Notes under the pieces: model-generated | The model's database searches: none | The model's input: only the letters and a program-made list of their open reading frames with translations | Told to the model about the DNA's origin: nothing | Program-made: the position numbers and the translations under genes | Shown here: piece by piece, positions 1-6,946 of the stretch | How the letters are laid out: each line of letters starts with the position of its first letter | How positions within the stretch are numbered: position 1 is the stretch's first letter | Source of the DNA: Streptomyces africanus | GTDB taxonomy: Bacteria > Actinomycetota > Actinomycetes > Streptomycetales > Streptomycetaceae | Direction: 5' to 3' | Length of the DNA stretch: 49,423 nucleotides | Assembly (NCBI RefSeq): GCF_002150735.1 | Contig: NZ_MUKA01000184.1 | Coordinates: forward strand, 1-49,423

Positions 1-175
1 GGCCGTGGCCGAGGCCAGTGTCGGGCGGTGCCGGCGGGCTGGGCCGTCGGCGCCCTGAGACGGGGTCCCCGGTCGCATGGTGGCGGCGCGGAGGCGGGTC
101 TGGATGTCAGGTGGCGAGCTGTCGCCGGTCTTGTAGACGCGCAGGCCTGTCCGGTGCGGAAGGGGCCCGGGTGCC
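1..175. other. No supported gene at the left edge
   Basis: GC-rich sequence at the window edge. I see no reading frame here with a recognisable protein, start site or RNA. It lies downstream of the HNH-like fragment that ends at 176. Confidence 0.4.
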
Positions 176-435
176 TCATCCGGCGGGTGTGTAGGTGACG
201 GCCTGGTCGGGGCAGGCGGTGGCGAGGTCGTTCAGGGCGGCGTGTTCGGTGGCGTCGGTGGTGAGGTTCCAGCGGAGTTTGGTGGCGGTCCATTCGGCTG
301 CGTATCGGCAGTGGACGTCGGCGGCCGGGGGCATCCGCTGGGCCGGGTCCTGGTCGGCCTTGCTCTGGTTCGAGCGGGCGGTGACCGCGACGAGCGATGC
401 CTCCTGGCCCTGGTCGTTGGCGTAGGCCTCGCGGC
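176..435 (-). pseudogene. HNH endonuclease family (DUF1524-like) C-terminal fragment
   Basis: The minus frame reads RREAYANDQGQEASLVAVTA, then ARSNQSKADQDP, then a Trp/Cys-containing tail ending CPDQAVTYTPAG and TGA at 176-178. This is the usual C-terminal end of secreted Streptomyces HNH (DUF1524/GmrSD C-terminal-like) proteins: the ARSNxxKxDxDP block followed by a conserved cysteine, the WxAxKLRWNL segment and a last cysteine. The signal peptide and the catalytic HNH part are missing. The frame has no start codon upstream before unrelated sequence at about 440, so this is debris. A second remnant of the same family is at 12690-12908. The family call is from motif memory; the fragment status is seen directly. 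Confidence 0.6.
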
Positions 436-629
436 GCCTATCTGAAGCCGGAACGGCGCACGCTGCCGCCTGCGAGGTGCGGGCAGCCAGCGGGCGTCAC
501 CCGAACGAATGGATCAGTCGTACTGGAGAAACGACACCTCACTGGTTGGTTCGCTCTCTGGTCAGTATGAACGCCATCACGCGCGGGCCGCGGGCCATCC
601 ATCCGCCGGGCTCACTTCAACACGCTGAA

Positions 630-759
630 GTTGACGGGGAAGGCGACCCGGAAAGCGAGGACGTGCGCATCGCGTCGGTCGGCCGACTGTCCGTCATCTA
701 CTTCGCCAACCGAGCCCTGCACCACCCGTTCCGTCCTGGACGTCATCTGGATCGGTTAG
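630..759 (+). pseudogene. RelE-like toxin C-terminal remnant (copy 1)
   Basis: Reads GDPESEDVRIASVGRLSVIY and, after a frame change, ends with the VLDVIWIG-type tail and TAG at 757-759. It matches the C-terminal half of the intact gene at 3066-3326 (GDPEGEDIRAASVGQLSVVY, then LSVLDVIWIG). The N-terminal half is absent and the reading frame shifts near 725. It is one of three copies of this sequence within the first 3.4 kb. Confidence 0.6.
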
Positions 760-917
760 CCACCCGCGCAGAACGCACCGGCCCCGACATCGCAGCTGCC
801 GGGGCCGGGGCGTGCCGCATGCTGGCCGCGCCTGATCGCATTGGTCATCGGCGGCTTTGGCGCGGGCGGAACTTCGGGACCATGGTCGCCGCTGCGCAGC
901 GTGGCAGTGTCAGGGGA

Positions 918-1045
918 TCAACCGGGATCGGCGGCCATGGAGTTGAACGTCTCCCGCATGAGCTGGTCGGTGGCGCCGGTCTGTTCGACCAGGCTGTCGA
1001 AGAGGTCGGGGAGCAGCCAGAGCACGAAGTTGTGTACCAGGGCCT
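918..1045 (-). pseudogene. Unidentified C-terminal protein fragment
   Basis: The minus frame ends ALVHNFVLWLLPDLFDSLVE, then QTGATDQLMRETFNSMAADP and a final Gly before the stop at 918. The composition (alternating hydrophobic and acidic residues, several Met, Phe and Asn) looks like real protein, unlike the Arg/Pro-rich readings around it. I do not recognise the family. The frame continues open to 1538, but there it overlaps the better-supported plus-strand pseudogene, so only the last ~40 codons are plausible. Confidence 0.25.
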
Positions 1046-1059
1046 CTGGCGGTGGGGTC

Positions 1060-1540
1060 GTCCCGAACTGGTCCCATCGTACGCCGATCGGCTTCGCCTT
1101 CACCCCGCTCGCCAAGGCCGCCCTCGAGGACCCCGGCGCCTTTACCTTCGCCCGGCTGCTGGAGCTCCCGGACCGCGACCTGGTAGCCGACCCGTCACCG
1201 CCCAGCTCCACAAGGCCGCCCACGGCCCTCTGGAGGTTCTGCGCGCCCGCACCCTGCCCGAGGACCGCGTCGGTGGGCCGACGTTCGCCGGCGCCCAGAT
1301 CACGGCCGACGCCAACCTCGTTGTCGCCGGTCTGCTGCTCGACTTCTAGAGCGCCCGCCGCCCGCTGGCGGAGATGTCCCGGCGCACGGCATGGCACCTG
1401 ACCGGCTACCTGCTGTTCGGTGCCGCCGACCGGTACCGGGTCGACACCGTCGGCCTCTACCTGACCTGCTCCGGGGTTCTTGCGTCCTGGCCGGTCGACG
1501 AGGTCCTCGCCCTGCTGGGGCTGGCGCCAGTGGAACACCG
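1060..1540 (+). pseudogene. PD-(D/E)XK-type nuclease-like protein remnant
   Basis: The plus strand reads FAFTPLAKAALEDPG in one frame. After a shift near 1190 it reads HKAAHGPLEVLRARTLPEDR, then TFAGAQITADANLVVAGLLL, D, F and TAG at 1348-1350. Past that stop the same frame continues with TAWHLTGYLLFGAADRYRVD and WPVDEVLALLGL. The pattern GA-x-I-x-A-(D/A)-xx-(L/I), then LLLDF, then a Tyr/Arg-rich DRYR helix resembles the PD-(D/E)XK-like cores of actinobacterial hypothetical proteins, where the motif is normally DFK. Here the expected AAG lysine codon would be TAG. The 3' end runs into RelE-like sequence at about 1521. Family assignment is moderate; the frameshift and nonsense codon are seen directly. 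Confidence 0.45.
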
Positions 1541-1602
1541 GTGACCCGGAAGGCGAGGACGTCCGCTCCGCGTCCGTCGGGCAGCTGTCCGTCGTCCACC
1601 CA
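1521..1602 (+). pseudogene. RelE-like toxin remnant (copy 2)
   Basis: About 80 bp carrying WRQWNTGDPEGEDVRSASVG and QLSVV, nearly identical at the DNA level to the middle of the intact gene at 3066-3326. It has neither the N-terminal helices nor the VLDVIWIG tail. It is joined directly to the end of the PD-(D/E)XK-like remnant, which suggests an illegitimate recombination point. Confidence 0.6.
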
Positions 1603-1720
1603 CCCGCACACTCGATCGGTTGAATCCATACACCGCAGCACCGCAGTGCGGGTAGCCATGCTCGGGAGAGGCAATCAGCGTCCTCACCCGAGCGTGAGGA
1701 CCTACAGCCGGGAGGCGCTT

Positions 1721-2083
1721 GTGCTAATCCGCCGCTTTCTCGCTCTCGTGGCCGCAGGTACAGCTTTGATCGTCAGTTCGCCACCCGCCACAGCTGCGGC
1801 TACGCCATGCCCGCGCGGCCACCTTTGCTTCTGGGAGGGAACGTACTTTCGCGGAACCCGGATGTCCGTGGACCTACGGACCCGCCCTGACTTTGAGGGG
1901 TTCTACTGGATTAAGGGTGCGCATTCTTGGCAGAACCGCTCGGGGTGGGATGTGGAGCTGCGCTACAAGGATGGCCAAATTAAGCCGATTTGCGTCCACC
2001 CCGGTGCTCGTGGCTCACATGAACCGTACCCCGAACGCCCTATCGAACTGTTCTTGGTACACACTGGTGCGACCGGCTGCTGA
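1721..2083 (+). CDS. Secreted peptidase inhibitor I36-like protein
   Basis: 120 aa. I chose the GTG at 1721 because GGGAGG lies 6 bases upstream and it puts a signal peptide at the N-terminus: two Arg, the hydrophobic core FLALVAAGTALIV and an Ala-rich cleavage site (PPATAAA) near residue 28. The mature part begins CPRGHLCFWEGTYFRGTRMS, the Cys-x(5)-Cys, WE and F-x-G arrangement of the peptidase-inhibitor I36 (SMPI-like, crystallin-fold) family, followed by SWQNRS, which fits the second conserved block. Four cysteines suggest two disulfides. It would be exported and could inhibit a metalloprotease. The fold is inferred from motifs; the actual target cannot be read. It stands alone, without an operon partner. 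Confidence 0.75.
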   Translation: MLIRRFLALVAAGTALIVSSPPATAAATPCPRGHLCFWEGTYFRGTRMSVDLRTRPDFEGFYWIKGAHSWQNRSGWDVELRYKDGQIKPICVHPGARGSHEPYPERPIELFLVHTGATGC

Positions 2084-2149
2084 TCGGTGAGTTAGAACTC
2101 CCCAGTCGGCTCTGAGTCGGGTGCTGTGGGCGCCCTGGGGCCTGAGTAG

Positions 2150-2392
2150 TCAGCACTGCATCGGCGGCCGACACGGCCCCGAAGGCGCTGTGGTGAAGAT
2201 GGCCCCAGATCCGATGCCGACGTCATCGTTCCGGTCGTAGTCTGCGGCCGCGTTTTGCATATGCCAGGCAGCGCGTTGAATTCTCTGGAAGACGTGGGTC
2301 ACTTCATCAAAGACGTCAGCGGCAGCAGTGTTCGCGCTACCAAGAACGACAGCGACAGCTCCGACAGCCGCGACCGTTGTACGCACACGCAT
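2150..2392 (-). CDS. Small secreted protein of unknown function
   Basis: 80 aa. ATG at 2392 with GGAGG about 7 bases upstream. The first ~26 residues form a clear signal peptide (MRVRTTVAAVGAVAVVLGSA, then NTAAA). The mature part is short, with DVFDEVTHVFQRIQRAAWHM and a tail with two cysteines. I do not recognise the family. The good ribosome binding site and signal peptide make it a likely real gene. It is convergent with the I36-like gene; the 66 bp between the two stops show no strong hairpin that I can see. Confidence 0.65.
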   Translation of the reverse strand: MRVRTTVAAVGAVAVVLGSANTAAADVFDEVTHVFQRIQRAAWHMQNAAADYDRNDDVGIGSGAIFTTAPSGPCRPPMQC

Positions 2393-2772
2393 GGTTGTCT
2401 CCTCCCAGGCGGAAACGCGAACGTCGTGCGATTCTCTCTACGCTCGGGCAGGGCGAGGGCTGATTACTCCATCCGTGGGCGTTGTGTGGCGCCATCGCCT
2501 GGGCGGCAGCTTTCTGGCACAAGAGGCCTCGCCCGGCAGCCCTAGGACCTGAATGGGCCGCCAACGCACCCGAAGACTTCGCAGTGGCGTTCTCAGACGG
2601 TGCCTACGTTGCCCGCTGCGCGACCTCGCCGCCCCCTGGGGAGAGACCGCTTGGAAGCCCGCATGACCGCCACGGCGTCGACCGGGCCCCGCTGGGAAGG
2701 GATCAGCCCATGTCCGCCCCCACCGCCCCGCATCGCGCGTACGGTGGCGATACGACCCGCCAGGAGGTGCCG
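2393..2772. other. Intergenic region without supported gene
   Basis: Contains the upstream region of the small secreted gene and of the DUF6247-like gene. Open frames cross it, but their translations are Arg/Pro-rich and have no recognisable domain. The final bases hold the AGGAGG ribosome binding site at 2762-2767 for the next gene. Confidence 0.4.
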
Positions 2773-3069
2773 ATGAGCGCGCAGCCCGAGGAAGCCCCCG
2801 CCCCGCCGGCTCCGGCCGCTGCCGCCCAGCTGCTCGCCCAGCTGCGCGACGACCGCCGCGCCGATACCTGGGTGCCGGCCTTCGAGCGGGACTGGGCGAA
2901 GGCCTTGGAGGACTCTCGTCATACCTACAGCCTCACGCCCCTGCACGACGTCGTCCGCACCTGGCAGATGCGCCTCGCCGCGGCGCCGGCCGTCGACGCC
3001 TACAGGGACTCCGGCCGGGATGAGACCGGCTTCGTGGACCTGGCCGACGTCCTCGGTGCCCGCCGGTGA
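2773..3069 (+). CDS. DUF6247-like protein, probable antitoxin-type partner
   Basis: 98 aa, acidic and Ala/Pro-rich at the N-terminus. ATG at 2773 follows AGGAGG by 5 bases; upstream in-frame starts lack this. The core is WVPAFERDWAKALEDSRHTY, then LTPLHDVVRTWQMRLA, with a C-terminal DLADVLG. This resembles the short actinobacterial DUF6247 proteins encoded just ahead of RelE/ParE-like genes. Its last codons overlap the next gene by GTGA (3066-3069), so the two are translationally coupled. A toxin-antitoxin role is inferred from gene order and size; I see no classical DNA-binding motif. Confidence 0.6.
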   Translation: MSAQPEEAPAPPAPAAAAQLLAQLRDDRRADTWVPAFERDWAKALEDSRHTYSLTPLHDVVRTWQMRLAAAPAVDAYRDSGRDETGFVDLADVLGARR

Positions 3070-3326
3070 CCGATCAGCCCTGGGCGGTGCGCCTGTCCCC
3101 GCAGGCCGCGAAGACGCTGACCGCGCTGCGCGAGCACGCCAAGGAGACGGTCCGCGACGTCCTGGACATCGCGGTGCGCTCCCCATGGGGCTGGCCCCAG
3201 TGGAACACCGGCGACCCGGAAGGCGAGGACATCCGCGCTGCGTCCGTCGGCCAGCTCTCCGTCGTCTACGTGATCAACCGGCTCACCCGACACCTGTCCG
3301 TCCTGGACGTCATCTGGATCGGGTAG
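3066..3326 (+). CDS. RelE/ParE-like toxin-family protein
   Basis: 86 aa, GTG start inside the upstream gene's stop (GTGA overlap). The sequence has the plan of a small RelE/ParE fold: an N-terminal strand (WAVRLSPQAAKTL), a long helix (TALREHAKETVRDVLDIAV), the loop GWPQWNTGDPEGEDIRAASV and two C-terminal strands (GQLSVVYVINR, LSVLDVIWIG). The SVVYVIN and VLDVIWIG strands correspond to the hydrophobic sheet of RelE relatives. The usual C-terminal catalytic Arg/Tyr set is not obvious, so activity is uncertain. Two degraded copies of the same sequence lie upstream (630-759 and 1521-1602). Confidence 0.6.
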   Translation: MTDQPWAVRLSPQAAKTLTALREHAKETVRDVLDIAVRSPWGWPQWNTGDPEGEDIRAASVGQLSVVYVINRLTRHLSVLDVIWIG

Positions 3327-3412
3327 CCACTCCGTAGCGGCGCCCTGGCCCTGCAGGGCTACTTGAGGAGCGGCCACAGAGCGGCGCCGGTGCCGATCAC
3401 GGTCGCCAGCCC

Positions 3413-4388
3413 ACGCTCCCGCTCCTGACCGAGGCAGCCGCCCAGACCCTGGCCGGATGGACCCAGATGGACCTCTTCTTTGACCGCCGCGACACCCTCA
3501 AGCTCGCCCTCGGCGCCCCGGTGATCCTGGCCGCCGAGCGGATGCTGGGCGGCACCGCTCGCCGGCTCAGCCACGACACCAAGGGCTGCGACGCCGACAC
3601 CACCACGGCGCTGGAAGAGGTCACCGCGTTCTTCACGAAGGCCGACGCCTCCAAGGGCGGCGGTTGTACCGCTCCGCGATCGTCGCCCAGCTCGCCGAAG
3701 TCGCCCGCCGTATCCAGGACGGCGTCCCGCCGTCGCTGAAGGCCCGCGTGTTCGCGGCGACCGCCGACCTTGCGGCGCTGGCCGGGTGGGTCAGCCACGA
3801 CTGCGGCCGGTACGCCACCGCCCAGCGGTACTGGGCGTACGGCATCTACGCGGCCGGCGAGGCCGGGCAGCCGGACCGCGGGGTGGAGATCGTCACCCGC
3901 ATGTCCCACCAGATGATCTACCTGGGTCACCCCAGCGACGCCCTCGCTCTCCTCGGCGTGGCCGCGAAGAAAGCGACGCTGCCCGCGACCCGGGCGCTGG
4001 TCGCCTCCCAGACCGGCCGGGTGCACGCCGCCCTCGGCGGCGCCGAGGTGCCGAGCGGCACCTCGGCGCCGCCGACGAACTGGTGGCCGACGGCCTGGGC
4101 GACGACGTGCCCGACTGGGTGGCGTACTTCGACGCCGCCGAGCGGGTGCGCGTCATGGACCGCATCGGCCTGTCCGCCGCGCTGTTCACCGAGGGGGACG
4201 CCGAGCAGGCGGCGGTGGCAGCCCAGCAGGCGCTGGACGACGCCGCCCGCGTCGACTCCACGCTGGTCGCCTCCAGGCTGAACACGCTGCTGGACGCTGC
4301 CCGCCCGTACAGGACCGCCGCCGTGGACGACGTCCGCACCCGGGCACGGGATCTTGCGTCCTCCCGTCCGACGACGGTCGCGGCCTGA
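3413..4388 (+). pseudogene. TPR-type (XRE-family) regulator, N-terminus missing and twice frameshifted
   Basis: Three consecutive blocks read as one protein only across two frame changes. Block 1 (from 3422) is LLTEAAAQTLAGWTQMDLFF and DRRDTLKLALGAPVILAAER. After a shift near 3660, block 2 is YRSAIVAQLAEVARRIQDGV, then DCGRYATAQRYWAYGIYAAG and MIYLGHPSDALALLG. After a second shift near 4045, block 3 is DDVPDWVAYFDAAERVRVMD and further helices to the stop at 4388. This is the C-terminal part of Streptomyces XRE regulators that carry TPR-like helices. The N-terminal helix-turn-helix domain is absent; similarity starts abruptly at about 3413. It is not a functional regulator as it stands. Confidence 0.65.
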
Positions 4389-4401
4389 GACCATCGAGGC
4401 C

Positions 4402-4695
4402 ATGGGCAGGCATTCCCGACCAGGGCCACCGAACCAGCCGTCCCGCGCCGTCTCTCGCGTCGACGCGGGTGACCCGCTGGCCGCGTACGAGAAGCGGCGC
4501 CGGGCGCCCATGGACGTCTGGCGCCGGCACCGACCACTGCACGGCGGCGCGAGCCACCTCAGACCGGACGAGCCACGGGCCCTGGAGGAATGGGACGGCT
4601 TCGCCTACGTCCCCGCCGGAACCGCCGACGATCTCGCCGCCGCACGCGCGTGGGCCAACCAGGCCGCCCCGGGCACCGAGGCCGCGACCGAGTAG
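4402..4695 (+). CDS. Small hypothetical protein downstream of the broken regulator
   Basis: 97 aa. ATG at 4402, 14 bp after the broken regulator's stop. Basic N-terminal half (EKRRRAPMDVWRRHRPLHGG) and acidic C-terminal half (DEPRALEEWDGFAYVPAGTA, then DDLAAARAWANQAA). No membrane segment or signal peptide. I do not know its function. Small proteins of this kind often follow XRE/TPR regulators in Streptomyces, so it may be the surviving partner of a dead pair. Confidence 0.5.
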   Translation: MGRHSRPGPPNQPSRAVSRVDAGDPLAAYEKRRRAPMDVWRRHRPLHGGASHLRPDEPRALEEWDGFAYVPAGTADDLAAARAWANQAAPGTEAATE

Positions 4696-4794
4696 GTGAG
4701 ACTGGACGCCGCCCGGCGGCCGGGATGAAGCGTCCGGCCGATGCTGCCGCCGCCGGGCATCCTTTCATTGCTGGACACCGCCGCCCGTGCGGGG

Positions 4795-5113
4795 GTCTCC
4801 TCGAGGCACACCCGGGTGCTCCGCGGCTCACCGTCCGAGCCCGCAAGCTGGACCCATGCTCCCCGCCGATGCGGGGGTGTTCCGGCCGGCGTTCACGTGG
4901 AGTACCTGCCGGAGCAGTCGTCCCTGCCGACGCGGGGGTATTCCGGAAGAGTTCCCTGACCTTCAGGGAGCCGGAAGGGCCTCCCCGCCGTTGCGGGGGT
5001 GTTCCGCCGGGCTACCACTAGCGGCAGGCCTGGGCATGTCCTCCCCGCTGACGCGGGGGTGCTCCGCAGATCATCGGGGATGTCCGACATCGAGCCATGT
5101 CCTCCCCGCCGAT
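4795..5113. CRISPR. Degenerate orphan type I-E-like CRISPR array
   Basis: 29-bp repeats at 4856-4884, 4917-4945, 4978-5006 and 5038-5066, about 61 bp apart, all built on CTCCCCGCCGATGCGGGGGT followed by GTTCCG with one to three changes. A half repeat (GTCCTCCCCGCCGAT) at 5099-5113 keeps the spacing and ends abruptly. A strongly decayed unit at 4795-4823 fits the same period. Spacers are 31-32 bp (4824-4855, 4885-4916, 4946-4977, 5007-5037, 5067-5098) and unlike each other. The repeat resembles actinobacterial type I-E (Cascade) repeats with their central CCCCGC/GCGGGG hairpin. No cas gene is in the window, so the array is an orphan or a relic. Orientation is not determined. Confidence 0.8.
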
Positions 5114-5164
5114 CTGGCGCAAAGTGCCTAATCACATTGGGGTGCGGGTGTTACCGTCCCTCGC

Positions 5165-5749
5165 ATGGCTGAACTGATCGCTCCCACGGGGCGGCTGCAT
5201 TCCTCGTGGCTCACGGCGCGTGACGAGTGGCAGCCTGGCGCTCACCAGGATGGGGCCGGCCTGCGTCTGGTTGGTGACGATGACCTCGACAGCCCGGAAG
5301 GGTTCGCCTTATGGGTCGAGCGACTGCGGCAGCAGTCGGACCGGTCGCTGCCTGTCGGGGAAGGGCGCGTCCACGCCACCCACTGGTGGATCATCGACGG
5401 CGAGTCGTACCTCGGGGCCATCGACCTTCGGCACTGTCTGAAGGCCTTTCTGTTGGAAGGCGGCGGACACATCGGCTACAGCGTTCGGCCTTCTGCCAGG
5501 AGACGTGGACTGGCCACGTGGGCGCTGGGAGCGGTTCTACTCAAGGCCCCGGCGCTCGGTCTGGACCGGGTCCTCCTCACCTGTGACGACGGCAACGTCG
5601 GCTCGGCGCGCACCATCGAAAGCAATGGCGGCGTCCTCGAAGATGTGCGCAGCACCGAAACCGGGGTCAAGCGCCGCTACTGGATCAGTCTCGATGACGC
5701 TGGTCACAACCATTCATTGATGGCCGCGACAAGGACGGTCACCTCGTAG
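5165..5749 (+). CDS. GNAT family N-acetyltransferase
   Basis: 194 aa. GNAT fold elements are visible: a front strand ATHWWIIDGESYLGAIDLRH, the HIGYSVRPSARRRGLATWAL block (residues ~99-118), where R-R-x-G-L-A is the acetyl-CoA pyrophosphate-binding loop (Q/RxxGxG/A), and the C-terminal LDRVLLTCDDGNVGSARTIE plus SNGG, the usual NxxSxxxxExxGG helix-strand. The best match by eye is to uncharacterised acetyltransferases that modify small molecules or N-termini. The last ~16 codons (5704-5749) are antisense to an IS5-family transposase remnant, so the natural C-terminus was probably replaced. ATG at 5165 is the first in-frame start and has no strong ribosome binding site; a leaderless transcript is possible. 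Confidence 0.75.
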   Translation: MAELIAPTGRLHSSWLTARDEWQPGAHQDGAGLRLVGDDDLDSPEGFALWVERLRQQSDRSLPVGEGRVHATHWWIIDGESYLGAIDLRHCLKAFLLEGGGHIGYSVRPSARRRGLATWALGAVLLKAPALGLDRVLLTCDDGNVGSARTIESNGGVLEDVRSTETGVKRRYWISLDDAGHNHSLMAATRTVTS

Positions 5750-5960
5750 CGGACCGCTACCGGTAGCTCGTGCCTCGTGGCCACGGCGCGGTGCCTTTTG
5801 GAGTGATTGACGCCGCACTCGACGGCGTGCCGAGCCGTGGAGGCCTGCGGGTCGAACTTTGGCGGGCGGCCAGGCTTCCTGCCCTTCGGCAACAGTGGTT
5901 CCAGCACGGCCCATTGCGCTCGTCCGGCAGATCTCCACGCGCTACAAGCCGAGATCATGT
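5704..5960 (-). pseudogene. IS5-family transposase remnant with internal deletion
   Basis: The minus frame begins RAQWAVLEPLLPKGRKPGRP, the N-terminus of an IS5-type transposase. It then jumps after PPK to FDPQASTARHAVECGVNHSK and RHRAVATRHE, ending LVAAINEWL at 5704. The middle of the protein with the DDE core is gone; only the first ~30 and last ~45 residues remain. Its 3' end overlaps the GNAT gene's 3' end on the opposite strand. It is immobile unless complemented, and I could not identify intact terminal repeats. Confidence 0.7.
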
Positions 5961-6145
5961 CATGACCAAGATCGACTTTCGATACACGCCCCCAGCACCG
6001 GTCTGAGCGCCCCACCGAGTGGAGTCATGTGTACCGCTCAGGGGCACGTCGGTGTCCCCGTTGTGTCTCACCTCGCCTGCTCGTGCGCCGGCGCGAAGCC
6101 GGGAAAGGGGCTGTGGGCTGGTCGGGCGGGCGTTGTCCGGGGCGG

Positions 6146-6841
6146 TCACTCGCGCCGGCCGGCGCGGTCGGCGGTGAGGCGGGCCTCGTAGCCATCGAGG
6201 AGGGACTGAAGACCGAACGCGAAGGTGTTGTCGGGCGCTGCGGCGTACTCCGTGGCGGCCGTGGTGTCGAGGCGCTCGCGCAGGCGCGGGAATTGCATGG
6301 CGGTCTCGGTGGCGCGTGTCATGGCGTCGGCCATCAGTTGCTCGGCGTCTGCGCCGTTCTTGCTCAGCCGGCGGTTCAGCGAGACCTGCGCGGCAGGGCC
6401 GAGCGCGCAGCCGAGTACGAAGGTGAACACGGCGCCGGCCGCCCAGTCCGCGTCGGCGGCGGCGAAGCCCGCCTTTTCGTAGATGGCGAGGCTGAAGTCG
6501 TTGTGCCGGGCCTGGCCGGGGCCGTGCAGGAGGTGGCTGCCGAATGCCTGGACGAGCCAGGGGTGCCGGGCAAGCATCGCGTGCATGCCGGAGGCATGGG
6601 CGGTGGCGGCCGTGCGCCAGTCGGTGGCGTCGAGATCGGGCAGCTCGACCTCGTGCCAGATCGCGTCGCTGGCGAGTCGGACCAGGTCGTCCTTGGTCTT
6701 GATGTGCCAGTAGACGGCCGTGGCGGCCGAGTCAAGCCGTTTCGCCAGGCTGCGCATGTTGAGGCCGTCCAGTCCCTCGTCGTCGAGCAGCTCGATGGCC
6801 GCACGGACGATCCGGTCTGCGGTCAGTGTGTCTCGAGGCAT
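6146..6841 (-). CDS. TetR-family transcriptional regulator
   Basis: 231 aa. I chose ATG at 6841 (MPRDTLTADRIVRAAIELLD); the longer in-frame start at 6886 would run through the operator region. Residues ~8-50 form the TetR helix-turn-helix: RIVRAAIELLDDEGLDGLNM, RSLAKRLDSAATAVYWHIKT, KDDL. The rest is a helical ligand-binding domain of the TetR_C type with the segment WRTAATAHASGMHAMLARHP. The gene is divergent from the serine hydrolase gene at 6947, and three ACTTAGTTCA-like repeats lie between them. It probably represses itself and its neighbour until a ligand binds. The inducer is unknown. Confidence 0.85.
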   Translation of the reverse strand: MPRDTLTADRIVRAAIELLDDEGLDGLNMRSLAKRLDSAATAVYWHIKTKDDLVRLASDAIWHEVELPDLDATDWRTAATAHASGMHAMLARHPWLVQAFGSHLLHGPGQARHNDFSLAIYEKAGFAAADADWAAGAVFTFVLGCALGPAAQVSLNRRLSKNGADAEQLMADAMTRATETAMQFPRLRERLDTTAATEYAAAPDNTFAFGLQSLLDGYEARLTADRAGRRE

Positions 6842-6858
6842 GGCCCCCACCCTACTTG

Positions 6859-6931
6859 CACTTAGTTCATGAAATTTCTTGCACATAGTTCGAGTGGCGG
6901 CCTACGCTCCTACTCGTACTTAGTTCAAGTA
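6859..6931. promoter_or_regulatory. Three operator-like repeats between the TetR and hydrolase genes
   Basis: Three related sites share the core (A/C)TTAGTTC: CACTTAGTTCATG at 6859-6871, CACATAGTTCGAG at 6882-6894 and TACTTAGTTCAAGTA at 6917-6931. The last is an interrupted palindrome (TACTT/AAGTA). The stretch is far more AT-rich than its surroundings and fills the divergent intergenic region. The likely ligand is the adjacent TetR protein, which would then control both directions. The AGGAGG ribosome binding site of the hydrolase follows at 6938-6943. Confidence 0.6.
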
Positions 6932-6946
6932 TCCGAAGGAGGAGCA

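Noticed and set aside
4946..4977. The inverted repeat CCCTGACCTTCAGGG as a terminator
   Set aside because: It lies exactly inside a 32-bp spacer between two CRISPR-like repeats and no gene ends there; more likely part of the spacer.
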